Of a stretch of DNA of 9,724 nucleotides, positions 1 to 7,669 are shown piece by piece. This DNA comes from Treponema sp. UBA2869. GTDB taxonomy: Bacteria > Spirochaetota > Spirochaetia > Treponematales > Treponemataceae. A program made the position numbers and the translations under genes. Each line of letters begins with the position of its first letter. Positions within the stretch are counted from its first letter, which is position 1. Location of the stretch: positions 43,943 through 53,666 of the forward strand of contig DEEV01000022.1 of NCBI GenBank assembly GCA_002350445.1, given 5' to 3'. The notes under the pieces were generated by a model, which worked only from the letters and a program-made list of their open reading frames with translations, was not told where the DNA came from and searched no databases.

Positions 1-60
1 AGGACTAACACCGGCTTTTTTTGCGACATCGTAAATTGTAACCTGACCTGAACTAACCAA
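1..60 (-). CDS. LacI-family transcriptional regulator, N-terminal fragment
   Basis: Only the first 20 codons are visible; the gene runs off the left edge. The peptide VTIYDVAKKAGVSP matches the opening helix-turn-helix of LacI/GalR repressors (recognition region A-x-x-A-G-V-S). These are DNA-binding repressors whose C-terminal part usually senses a sugar or related ligand; the ligand here cannot be known. The start is TTG at 60-58: an AGAGG ribosome site lies 6 nt upstream, no ATG or GTG is available in frame, and an in-frame stop (TAA) lies shortly upstream. A promoter at 141-168 and an operator-like palindrome at 114-127 sit directly ahead, which suggests autoregulation. The family call is firm despite the short fragment; the start is well supported. 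Confidence 0.85.
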   Translation of the reverse strand, partial: MVSSGQVTIYDVAKKAGVSP

Positions 61-113
61 AACAAACCTCTTTATATTATTCCAGCGGATTTAAAACCAG
101 CTTTTACAAGCGC

Positions 114-127
114 TGAAACCGCTTTCA
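114..127. promoter_or_regulatory. LacI/CcpA-type operator (probable autoregulatory site)
   Basis: TGAAACCGCTTTCA is a 14-bp near-palindrome with a central CpG; only one base pair of the seven breaks symmetry. It fits the TGNAANCGNTTNCA pattern typical of LacI-family operators. It lies between the promoter's -10 box and the TTG start of the LacI-family gene, about 7 to 20 bases after the expected transcription start, where a bound repressor would block transcription. That the neighbouring regulator binds it is an inference from position and family. Confidence 0.7.
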
Positions 128-140
128 TAAAACTAGTTAC

Positions 141-168
141 ATTTTACAGTCTTTTATCGGTTTGTCAA
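141..168 (-). promoter_or_regulatory. sigma70-type promoter of the LacI-family gene
   Basis: On the minus strand there is a perfect -35 box TTGACA (168-163), a 16-bp spacer and a -10 box TAAAAT (146-141) preceded directly by TG. A/T tracts just upstream (169-180) could act as an UP element. Transcription would start near 134, leaving a leader of about 75 nt that contains the operator-like site. It is the best promoter match I found in the window. Confidence 0.75.
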
Positions 169-287
169 ATTTTTTTTAAAGAATTTTTATAAATTTTGAT
201 GAATATTTTGATAAAAGTGATCTTTTCGAACTTTTTTTGCTGCCAAAAAGGATTTTTTCTGAAAATTTACGAGAAATTCTATGCGTT
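169..287. other. AT-rich intergenic spacer
   Basis: This stretch between the LacI promoter and the terminator of the M23 operon is very AT-rich, with many T and A runs. I see no credible gene in it. A weak A/T-only hairpin around 228-251 has no convincing partner features. Confidence 0.5.
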
Positions 288-332
288 AAAAACAAAAATG
301 CCCCGAAATTTTCCTAAGAAGATTCAGGGCAT
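288..332 (-). terminator. intrinsic terminator of the M23/zinc-ribbon/propeller operon
   Basis: The arms at 298-307 and 323-332 form a 10-bp stem around a 15-nt loop, followed on the minus strand by TTTTTGTTTTT (298-288). The pair 304/326 is a G-U wobble only in the minus-strand RNA (a C-A mismatch on plus), which supports this orientation. It starts about 28 bases after the stop codon of the 728-residue gene. Confidence 0.85.
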
Positions 333-360
333 CATTCAATTAAAAAGGTATTTTAAGACA

Positions 361-2547
361 CTAAAATTCACTTATTTCAGAAAATTCAAAGCCGCCGTCT
401 ATAAGTGCTGTCAACAAAAGTTCAATGTATTTATACATTGAGTCATTGAATTCACCGCCGGAATATCCAACCGAAACCGGAACAATTCCGCCACCGCTCT
501 GTTTAAGCTTTGTGTAAATTTCGGTAATTCTTTTTTCTACGCTTTTGCCTGTAAAATCCAAATCAGAGAAAATATACTGCGGATTTACATATTCATAACC
601 GCTGTTCTGTGCAAATTTTATAATTTCCGGTGAAACACTGTAGCCGGGCGCATGCCAGAACAAAACAAGTTCCTTTTTTGTAACATCATAAAATTCGTCT
701 TCGTTACGGGCAAGTCCGCGCGTAATAAAATCTTCATCAATTATAAAACTGTTTTCAGTAAGATTTGCAGGGGTAAAGAACATTGATGCACATTCAAATC
801 CGTTGGCAGCAATCTGTTTTGTTTCAGAAGGATATCGTCTTATAAATTCACCGTTTATAAAGAAAGTTCCTTTTGCATTGTATTTTTTTAGTGAATAAAG
901 AATTTTGGATAGTCCGTCAGAATTGTCCAGCGCATCAAACACAAAAGCAACCTTTGCATTTTCTCCTGTCTTTTCCATTGTTTCGGGGAACATTGGCTTT
1001 GTAACAGACTTACCCTGCAGAGTTCTTATGTAAAGCGCATTTTCAAATTTCTTATTCTGAGTTGTGCTTGTAAAAATTCTATACTTTCCGTTTTGATTTT
1101 TCTGCTTTAAGTTTTCAATAATCGGAATTGTTTTTTCCCAGAGTCCTGTATCAAAAGTGTATTTGTAGTAATAGCCGGAACCGGTTTCTGCAATTACAGA
1201 ATAATTCGAAGCATCCCAATAAGCGGCCGTTGCAGAAGAAAGCGTTACAATATCAACTGTATTTTTTGCAAGATTCCATTTTCTAATTGAACGCTCGCCG
1301 CCGACATATAAAACATCAGGGCTTATCCACAAAGCCGAAATGATTTTTTCTCCCGAAAGTTCAGCCGAACGTTTCCAGGTATTAATATCATAAATCATGA
1401 TTGTAGAACCGGCGTAAAAAGCAACTTTTTTGCCGTCTGGCGAGGTGAACGGCCTGCCGGAATCCTGAATTTCGAGCATCTGCTGAACTTTATCTGTAAT
1501 GCGATAAACCGAGGCCTTTTCAAATTTGCCATCATACGGAAGTTTTTCCTGCCATAAAACAGGATTTCCATAGCTGTCCCAGAAAACATAAGAATCAATA
1601 AGTGACGCTGATGAATCTGTATATGGACGAGAATAAACAACATCCATATAATCACAGGAAAGACTTGTAACTTTAAGGAAAGAAAAAAGCCTGTTATTCT
1701 GCATTACAAAACACTCTGTTGCATCGCTGTTTGCAGAAAATTTATCGGTTTTTGGATTAAACTTGAACGGAAGGCGCCCCATTGCCTTTCCCTGCCCGAT
1801 TATCCCAGAATAAAGTCCAAGTGTATAAAGTTCCTTTGTGTTGATTTTATACAAAAGATAATCGTCGATATAAGCAAGGCAGCGTTCAGAACCCCACGAA
1901 ATTGAATTTATACTTCCGCGTCCGATTCTACGGTATTTTTCATCAATTTCAATACCCGAAACAACAGCTTCCGGATTACAGAAATAAAGGATTCCGCGCT
2001 TTTCGTATACCAGAACAGAGCTGTCTGGAGCCCATTTTGCAGGAATATTATAAAAAGTATTAAGTACGTTCTCACAAAGAATTGATTTTTTTCCGTTTTC
2101 AACATTTTCCAGCACAAGGCAACCGCTGCAAAGACTTGTGCGCTCTATTTTACAGAACCATTTTCCGTCAGGACTAACCATGTAAGGTGCAACAGAAACA
2201 GAATTTACCGGCATCTTATCATAAACCTGAATCCATTCCAGTTTGTCTTTATCAAGTACATAACGGGCAGTTCCGTAGCGGTTTCTTATTTGAAGGATAT
2301 TTCCGCCTGAAAGAATTTCCATCTGCTCAGGATAACATGTAAGAACCTGAGGCTTTTTTTCCGGCATTCCGTTTGTAAGCTTTGTATAAAACAGAGTTTT
2401 ATAAGGATTTGTTCCCGCAACATCCTGCTTTACAGTAAAAAGAACTTCATCATTAAGGTTCAAGTCGCAGTTTATAAAAGAAACTCCTGCAAACAAAGGA
2501 AGAGAACTTAATACTACAGCCAGAATCAGAATGCCGATTTTTTTCAT
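361..2547 (-). CDS. exported propeller protein with degenerate NodB/polysaccharide-deacetylase-like domain
   Basis: The 728-residue product starts with a signal peptide (residues 1-20, cleavage likely after LFA), so it should be periplasmic or surface-exposed. Residues ~30-480 contain WD40/TolB-like strand repeats, seen as SPDGK-type turns near 125-129 and 369-373 and an APDSS turn at 173-177. Residues ~531-728 resemble the NodB fold: VAFVFDALDNSDG (533-545), TFFINGEFI (561-569), WHAPGYSVSPEI (631-642). Catalytic features are eroded: only one Asp (538) of the usual DD pair remains, the metal-binding HxxxH is replaced by Met589 and Pro593, and the late LxLHD-like motif is absent. Carbohydrate binding or scaffolding is thus likelier than deacetylation. 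A GGAG site 8 nt before the ATG sets the start, which overlaps the zinc-ribbon stop as ATGA. It is the last gene of the operon. Fold confident; function unknown. Confidence 0.75.
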   Translation of the reverse strand: MKKIGILILAVVLSSLPLFAGVSFINCDLNLNDEVLFTVKQDVAGTNPYKTLFYTKLTNGMPEKKPQVLTCYPEQMEILSGGNILQIRNRYGTARYVLDKDKLEWIQVYDKMPVNSVSVAPYMVSPDGKWFCKIERTSLCSGCLVLENVENGKKSILCENVLNTFYNIPAKWAPDSSVLVYEKRGILYFCNPEAVVSGIEIDEKYRRIGRGSINSISWGSERCLAYIDDYLLYKINTKELYTLGLYSGIIGQGKAMGRLPFKFNPKTDKFSANSDATECFVMQNNRLFSFLKVTSLSCDYMDVVYSRPYTDSSASLIDSYVFWDSYGNPVLWQEKLPYDGKFEKASVYRITDKVQQMLEIQDSGRPFTSPDGKKVAFYAGSTIMIYDINTWKRSAELSGEKIISALWISPDVLYVGGERSIRKWNLAKNTVDIVTLSSATAAYWDASNYSVIAETGSGYYYKYTFDTGLWEKTIPIIENLKQKNQNGKYRIFTSTTQNKKFENALYIRTLQGKSVTKPMFPETMEKTGENAKVAFVFDALDNSDGLSKILYSLKKYNAKGTFFINGEFIRRYPSETKQIAANGFECASMFFTPANLTENSFIIDEDFITRGLARNEDEFYDVTKKELVLFWHAPGYSVSPEIIKFAQNSGYEYVNPQYIFSDLDFTGKSVEKRITEIYTKLKQSGGGIVPVSVGYSGGEFNDSMYKYIELLLTALIDGGFEFSEISEF

Positions 2548-2780
2548 TTTGCCATCTCCGCGCTCAGCACAAGAACAGACAAATCTTTTTCAAGTTCATC
2601 AAGCTGGGCTTCCATGTGCTCCAGTCTGTTCCGCTGAGAATTTTTCTGTACTTCAATATATTTTTTATAAAGAAGCTCAAAAGATTCATCATCTTCTCGG
2701 GTTGTCCTTGATTTTCCGCACCAAGGACAAAAATAAAACTTACTTTCAATTGTTCTTCCACAGTCTTTGCAGATTACCAT
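2544..2780 (-). CDS. small zinc-ribbon / coiled-coil protein
   Basis: The 78-residue product has an N-terminal zinc ribbon with CxxC pairs at Cys4/Cys7 and Cys18/Cys21 (CKDCG and CPWCG), followed by a charged helical stretch (residues ~32-70, rich in Glu, Lys, Leu and Gln) likely to form a coiled coil. There is no signal peptide or membrane segment, so it should be cytoplasmic. Such small ribbons usually mediate protein or nucleic-acid contacts; no specific function can be named. The start is supported by an AAGGTGAG ribosome site 5 nt before ATG. It begins 20 bases after the M23 stop, and its TGA overlaps the next gene's ATG by 4 bases (ATGA), so it is very probably translated together with its neighbours. 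Confidence 0.85.
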   Translation of the reverse strand: MVICKDCGRTIESKFYFCPWCGKSRTTREDDESFELLYKKYIEVQKNSQRNRLEHMEAQLDELEKDLSVLVLSAEMAK

Positions 2781-2800
2781 TTTTACTCACCTTTTTATAT

Positions 2801-4060
2801 TTATTTTAAGATTGTCATTGGGTCTATCATTTTTCCATTTTTATAAACAGTAAAATGAAGATGTGGACCTGTAGAATATCCTGTTGAACCAACCAGCCCT
2901 ATTCTTGTTCCCTGACTTATCCATTGTCCTTTTGATACTATTATTTTTGACATATGTGCGTACAAAGTCTGATAACCATTTCCGTGATCAATAATCACAT
3001 AATTTCCATAAACACGGTTAATTCCTGTTGTAGAAATTTTACCGCTCATTGCAGCAACAACAGGAGTTCCTGTCGGGCAAGCCATATCTGTGCCCGTGTG
3101 GAAAGACCTTACATTCGCAATAGGATCTATTCGCCAGCCGTAAGGAGAAGTCCAGCGGAATTTTGCCTGAATAGGAATAATAAAGCGGTCGCCCATTGCA
3201 GTTTTAAGAGTTTTCTGGTCAAGAGAAGCGCCAGGAAGGAAAAGCTGCTGACCTTTTGTAAGAGTTTCTGAATAAAGTTCGTTTACATCAAGAAGTGCAT
3301 CAAGTCTTATGCCGTTTTTCTTTACAATTCCGTCTAAAGTGTCTCCAGGTTTTACCGTATAAACAATTCCATCAATTGAAGGAATTTTTAGCTTCTGACC
3401 AGCCGCAAGCTGACGAACATTACCAATATCATTTACCGAAATAAGTGTAGAAATATTTGTAAGCCCAAATTTACGCGCAATGCCGCTGATTGTATCACCG
3501 GATTTTACTGTATAATTCTGATAAGTTACCGGCTGTGTAAATTCCTGCACTTTAGAAACTGAATCAGAATTAAAGATTTTTCCAGATTCATCATAATCAA
3601 CAGTTCCTTCAAGCGCAAATGATGCCATAAGTTTGTTTAATACTTCCAGAGAGTCTTCGCTTGGAAGGGAAATTGCACCAGTAAAATTTATAAACCTGTA
3701 AGCTGCTTTATAAATTCCAAAACCTGCCGCAACAAGAGCTGCCGAAATTAAAAATACAGAAAAGCAGCGTTTAGAATTATCATAAATGTAATCCTGAACA
3801 AGGGTAACTGAATGGCCGACTATTGTAAGCAAACTTTTTATATTAAACGGCTTACGAACTTTCTGTACATCAAAGCTTTTAAGTTCTGGAGAAAAAGGCT
3901 GATATGTAAAAGTTTTTTCTGTTGAAAAAATATGAGGACGTTTTTTAAGTGTAGAAAACTTTGGAATTACAGAAGAAATTCCGTTTGAAAATGCCGAAAA
4001 ATCAGGCATAACAAATTTTCTGCTTCTTGAACTTTTACCAACGTAACTTATTATTTCCAT
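2801..4060 (-). CDS. membrane-anchored LysM / M23 peptidoglycan endopeptidase
   Basis: The 419-residue protein has a basic N-terminal cytoplasmic region (1-98), one membrane helix (~99-118), and an extracytoplasmic part with two LysM peptidoglycan-binding domains (~183-227, YTVKSGDT; ~233-276, YTVKPGDT) and a C-terminal M23/LytM domain (~303-416). The zinc and catalytic residues are present: HTGTD (His321, Asp325), His369 in YAHMS, and HLH (His400, His402). It should therefore be an active, wall-tethered metalloendopeptidase that cuts peptide cross-links during growth or division. It is the first gene of a minus-strand operon, diverging from the FtsI-type gene. The ATG at 4060 has no clear Shine-Dalgarno sequence. 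I keep it because the next in-frame Met (residue 18) is no better placed. Promoter matches upstream are weak (TTGCTA/TTTTAT around 4128-4099, or a lone TAATAT at 4095-4090). Confidence 0.92.
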   Translation of the reverse strand: MEIISYVGKSSRSRKFVMPDFSAFSNGISSVIPKFSTLKKRPHIFSTEKTFTYQPFSPELKSFDVQKVRKPFNIKSLLTIVGHSVTLVQDYIYDNSKRCFSVFLISAALVAAGFGIYKAAYRFINFTGAISLPSEDSLEVLNKLMASFALEGTVDYDESGKIFNSDSVSKVQEFTQPVTYQNYTVKSGDTISGIARKFGLTNISTLISVNDIGNVRQLAAGQKLKIPSIDGIVYTVKPGDTLDGIVKKNGIRLDALLDVNELYSETLTKGQQLFLPGASLDQKTLKTAMGDRFIIPIQAKFRWTSPYGWRIDPIANVRSFHTGTDMACPTGTPVVAAMSGKISTTGINRVYGNYVIIDHGNGYQTLYAHMSKIIVSKGQWISQGTRIGLVGSTGYSTGPHLHFTVYKNGKMIDPMTILK

Positions 4061-4193
4061 ATTTGAATCATCGGAAAAAAAATCATCACATATTAGAAAT
4101 AAAATCGATTCTATAGAAATTTTAGCAAAATGGGAGTATATTTATAGAAGGTAATGCCATCAATCTTACAGTGTCTGACAATCAGGATTTAGA
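4061..4193. promoter_or_regulatory. divergent promoter region between M23 operon and ftsI-type gene
   Basis: This 133-bp region must serve both directions. On plus, TAGAAA (4114-4119, 4/6) and TATATT (4137-4142, 5/6) are separated by 17 bp, giving a transcript start near 4149 and a leader of ~45 nt before the GTG. On minus only weak matches are present. The leader contains a possible 12-residue ORF (ATG at 4154, TAG ending at 4192, one base before the GTG) behind GAAGG; whether it is translated is unknown. Confidence 0.45.
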
Positions 4194-6074
4194 GTGAATA
4201 ATTTTTATAAACTGAAACGTACAATTATCTTTTTTATTCTCTGCGCAGTTCTTATCATTATGATTCTTGTAAAGTATGCAAAGCTTTCGATTATGCCTGT
4301 ATCGCCAATTGCAAAGAACAAGACAGAAGTTGAACGCGGCTCTATTGTAGACCGTTCAGGTTTCCCGCTTGCGGTTCAAACAAATTTTTACCACGTCGGC
4401 GTTTCTGTAAAAAACATTAGGGATAATGCAAAATTAAAAGAATCTTTTGCAGAAAAAATGGCTCCAGCCCTTGAAATGACGGCGCCAGAAATTCTTGCGA
4501 TTTTAAACACCAGCAAAAGTTTTGTATACCTGCGAAAAAAAGTAACTCCAACAATGTTCAGTGATGTAAAAAAAATCACAACGGAAAACGGATATAACTT
4601 TGTAAGTTTTGAAAAAATTCCAGGACGAAATTATCCAAACCACGCACTGGCTTCTCAGCTTATTGGTTATATGGGTGATGACGGAAAAGGTCTTGCAGGA
4701 ATAGAATTTTCACAGCAGGAAATTCTTCAGCCGCAGGCAATGGCCGGCGACGAAGAACCACCTCAGAGCAAGAATATTTTTCTTAGTATAGATGCAAACC
4801 TTCAGTACAAGCTTGAACAGATTGCAGGCAAAACAATGAAAAACACAGGTGCCGAATGCATGATGCTTATTGCGGCCGACAGCAGAACCGGTGAAATTCT
4901 TTCTTATATTTCGCTTCCGTCAGCAGATTTAAATGAGTACGGTTCTTCTTCTATGGAAGCAAAAATTGACCTGCCTGCCATGTCCGCTTATGAGCCTGGT
5001 TCTGTATTCAAGATTTTCACAGTTGGAATTGTTTACGACCAGCACGGCATATCTCCAAATGATAGTTTCTACTGCGACGGAATGTACGAAAAACGCCTTG
5101 CCAGCGGAGAAACAGTCCGCATAAAATGTCTTGAACATCACGGATGGTGTACTCCACGCGACGGTCTGCGCTATTCCTGCAACGATGTTCTTGGTCAGAT
5201 AAGCGACAGAATAAACGAAGATGATTTTATAACCAGAATCCGAATGCTGGGTTTTGGTTCAAGAACAGACGTAGAACTTGCAGGAGAAACGGCAGGCTCT
5301 GTAAAAGATCCTGGAAGCAGACTCTGGTCTGCACGTTCAAAACCGACTATAGCAATTGGACAGGAAATAAGCGTTTCGGCACTTCAGATGGTTCAGGCAG
5401 CAACAGCAATTGCAAACTCGGGTGTTCCGGTAAAGCTTACATTTATTCACAAAATTACAAATAAGGACGGTTCAGTTTATTTTGAACACGAGCCAGTCCT
5501 TAAAAACCGCGTAATGTCAAAAGAAGCGGCAGATTACGTTTTAAGCTGCATGGAAACTACAGCAACACAGGGAACCGGTTCCCGCGCAAATTTAAGAGAT
5601 GTTGCAATTGGTGTAAAAACAGGAACTGCACAGATGGCAGACAAAGACAAGGGCGGTTATTCAGACACAGACTTTCTTTCAAGCTGTATGGCCATTTTCC
5701 CGGTTGATGACCCGCAGATTGTTCTTTACATTGTAGTAGAAAAAGCTAAAGGCGAAACTTACGGTGGACGAATTGTAGCACCGGTAATTGGAGAAGCAGC
5801 CGATATCATAATTGATCATCTTGGAATGAGCCGTGGCGGAGCTGCAAGCCTTGAACACAGCGGAGTTATAAAACTGTCCTCATCATCATCTATTAATATT
5901 GGCTCTGAGGTTCCAGACTTTACAGGAAAATCTAAAAAAGATTTGCTTCCTCTTTTGGAACGCACAGACATCCACTTTAATATTAACGGAAGCGGCTGGG
6001 TAAAAAGCCAGAATCCGCCGCCAGGCACAAAAATTACGGAGAACATGATAATTGAACTCAATCTGGAATCGTAA
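4194..6074 (+). CDS. ftsI: FtsI-type class B penicillin-binding protein with PASTA domain
   Basis: The 626-residue transpeptidase cross-links peptidoglycan, probably at the septum, in the periplasm. It has one N-terminal membrane helix (~10-27), the class B pedestal motif RGSIVDRSG (48-56), and a transpeptidase domain with all three catalytic motifs: SVFK (Ser270 nucleophile, Lys273), SCN (328-330) and KTGT (475-478). The DGKGLAGIE stretch (163-171) and YEPGSVFK favour the FtsI/PBP2x/SpoVD branch over MrdA. Residues ~571-625 form one PASTA domain (VPDFTGKSKKDL, NPPPGTKI), which in other proteins helps bind peptidoglycan or beta-lactams. The start is GTG at 4194, with AGGA 6 nt upstream; the hydrophobic anchor follows directly. 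Its last 23 bases overlap the next gene. The class is certain; the symbol is slightly less sure because the usual ftsW/mur neighbours are absent here. Confidence 0.93.
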   Translation: MNNFYKLKRTIIFFILCAVLIIMILVKYAKLSIMPVSPIAKNKTEVERGSIVDRSGFPLAVQTNFYHVGVSVKNIRDNAKLKESFAEKMAPALEMTAPEILAILNTSKSFVYLRKKVTPTMFSDVKKITTENGYNFVSFEKIPGRNYPNHALASQLIGYMGDDGKGLAGIEFSQQEILQPQAMAGDEEPPQSKNIFLSIDANLQYKLEQIAGKTMKNTGAECMMLIAADSRTGEILSYISLPSADLNEYGSSSMEAKIDLPAMSAYEPGSVFKIFTVGIVYDQHGISPNDSFYCDGMYEKRLASGETVRIKCLEHHGWCTPRDGLRYSCNDVLGQISDRINEDDFITRIRMLGFGSRTDVELAGETAGSVKDPGSRLWSARSKPTIAIGQEISVSALQMVQAATAIANSGVPVKLTFIHKITNKDGSVYFEHEPVLKNRVMSKEAADYVLSCMETTATQGTGSRANLRDVAIGVKTGTAQMADKDKGGYSDTDFLSSCMAIFPVDDPQIVLYIVVEKAKGETYGGRIVAPVIGEAADIIIDHLGMSRGGAASLEHSGVIKLSSSSSINIGSEVPDFTGKSKKDLLPLLERTDIHFNINGSGWVKSQNPPPGTKITENMIIELNLES

Positions 6075-7641
6075 TATACAGGCGTTCAAAAATCGTTTTC
6101 CTTCTCTTACACTTATTTATCACCGTTTTGTAAATAAAAGTGATTTTCATTTTAATTTTTGGGAAATAAGTACCGCAAAAGACGGAAATCCGACTGCATC
6201 AGAAAATAATTTCAGGCTTCATTCAGCCTATAATCCTGTGCGGGAAGCAAATGGTGCAATTAACCGCAGTGAAGTTCTGGAAAAATCAACCATAGTTTTT
6301 TATGGATTTGGAATAGGATATCACGTTGTTGAACTTGCTAAAGCAGCCCCTGAAAAAAATATTGTTTTGATTGAACCTGATCCGGAACGTTTTTTTGCGG
6401 CCCTTACCCTTATTGACTGGACTCCCGTTTTTGCAGTTGAAAATCTTATTATTGCAATCAGCTGTCCTACCGAATCAGTTTTGCCGCTTATAGAGAGTCA
6501 CAATACCGTAAACATTGGAAACACAGGCGTTTCGGACGCATACTATTTTTCTATTCCAACTTTTACCGCCCATGCACAAAACTATTTTGATGCGGTAAAG
6601 CAGCTTATTCAGCGGAATATTAAAAAGAATGATATAAATGCTGCAACACTCAAGAGATTTGGAAAACTCTGGGTAAAAAACAGTCTTCGAAATCTTAGTA
6701 AAATGAAAGAACTTGATTCTATTCTTGATTTTGAAGGAACGCTTAAAGAAAAAAATATTCCATTCCTTATTGTTGGAGCAGGACCTTCTCTGGAGCAAAC
6801 TCTGCCCTTAATGAGTCAGTTAAAAAAAAGGATGGTTATTGTTTGCGTTGAAACTGCCCTTCGTTCTCTTTTAAAAAATAATGTTCAACCTGATTTTATA
6901 ATTCTTACGGATCCGCAATACTGGGCATACAAGCATATTGCCGGATATTCTGCGCCGGATTCAATTTTGATTACAGAAATCTGTACGTGGAGCGCAGTAT
7001 TCAGATTTAATTGCCGGGAAATCAGACTTTGTTCTTCTCAACTGCCTGTTGGACAATATTTTGAAAGTAAAATTCGCCAGCTGGGGAACCTTGGTGCTGG
7101 CGGATCTGTTGCTTCTTCTGCCTGGAATTTTGCATATTTTTGCGGCGCGCGGCAAATTTACACAACCGGACTAGATTTTGCTTTTCCTGGCAAGCAGACG
7201 CATATAACTGGAAGTGAATCTGAACAAAAACTTCACTGCATTTCGAACAGAATTTCGGGCGTAGAAAATGCAACTGCATCAACAATTTACAATTCAAACG
7301 CAATTTATGCCCAGGATTTTAATGGAAACAAAGTCCTTACAGATTCAAGAATGAAAATGTTTGCGTGGTGGTTCGAAAGCCGGCTTGCAAATTGCAAAGA
7401 TGCAAAAACCTTTACACTCTCGCCGAGAGGCTTAAATATTCCGGGAATGCAAATCTGTTCAATAAAAAAACTGCTTTCTCTTCCTGAAATTACGGAACAA
7501 AAAAAGCAGTTTTTAAATCCTGAAAAAAAACTTACAGCTTCTCAGAAAACCAGCTTCGACAAATCATTTGACGAGCTTATAAAAGATTTTCCAAATCAAG
7601 AGTTCTTTAATCAGTTTGGTTTTTTAAGGGAATATTTTTAA
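6052..7641 (+). CDS. MptE-like (DUF115) / Maf-type glycosyltransferase-like protein
   Basis: The 529-residue soluble protein shows the MptE-like/DUF115 fold: VGAGPSLEQTLP (241-252) as the nucleotide-binding glycine loop, LTDPQYW (285-291), and GGSVASSAWNFA (350-361) followed by TTGLDFAFPG (371-380). The N-terminal part carries GFGIGYH (85-91) and IEPDPERF (107-114), as in spirochaete and Campylobacter Maf-type proteins. Relatives are called 6-hydroxymethylpterin diphosphokinase-like by homology, but several bacterial members act in flagellin or surface glycosylation with nonulosonic acids. The latter role is likelier here, though unproven. The start is TTG at 6052 (GGAG 10 nt upstream): no ATG is available in frame for over 200 codons, and the family's W-x-x-N opening directly follows. 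It overlaps the penicillin-binding protein gene by 23 bases, so the two are likely co-translated. Its stop lies 28 bases from the convergent lipoprotein gene, with no terminator hairpin visible between them. Confidence 0.88.
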   Translation: MNSIWNRNIQAFKNRFPSLTLIYHRFVNKSDFHFNFWEISTAKDGNPTASENNFRLHSAYNPVREANGAINRSEVLEKSTIVFYGFGIGYHVVELAKAAPEKNIVLIEPDPERFFAALTLIDWTPVFAVENLIIAISCPTESVLPLIESHNTVNIGNTGVSDAYYFSIPTFTAHAQNYFDAVKQLIQRNIKKNDINAATLKRFGKLWVKNSLRNLSKMKELDSILDFEGTLKEKNIPFLIVGAGPSLEQTLPLMSQLKKRMVIVCVETALRSLLKNNVQPDFIILTDPQYWAYKHIAGYSAPDSILITEICTWSAVFRFNCREIRLCSSQLPVGQYFESKIRQLGNLGAGGSVASSAWNFAYFCGARQIYTTGLDFAFPGKQTHITGSESEQKLHCISNRISGVENATASTIYNSNAIYAQDFNGNKVLTDSRMKMFAWWFESRLANCKDAKTFTLSPRGLNIPGMQICSIKKLLSLPEITEQKKQFLNPEKKLTASQKTSFDKSFDELIKDFPNQEFFNQFGFLREYF

Positions 7642-7669
7642 TCTCGCCTCTCATATACGCACTTAAATT

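Noticed and set aside
228..251. Possible hairpin between a T run and an A run around TGCTGCC
   Set aside because: The pairing is A/T only and expected by chance in such AT-rich DNA; the clear terminator is at 288-332.
196..441. 81-codon plus-strand frame across the terminator and the end of the propeller gene
   Set aside because: It crosses an intrinsic terminator and runs antisense into a real gene; its Phe/Lys-rich content reflects AT-rich DNA.
2954..3271. 105-codon plus-strand frame antisense to the M23 gene
   Set aside because: It lies wholly within a well-supported gene on the other strand and shows no domain, start signal or plausible protein composition.
6475..6798. 107-codon minus-strand frame antisense to the MptE-like gene
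   Set aside because: It is a shadow of the real gene, with Cys/Ser/Phe-rich composition and no family features.
7642..7669. Search for a bidirectional terminator between the convergent stop codons
   Set aside because: The 28 bases contain no inverted repeat or T run that I can support, so none is annotated.
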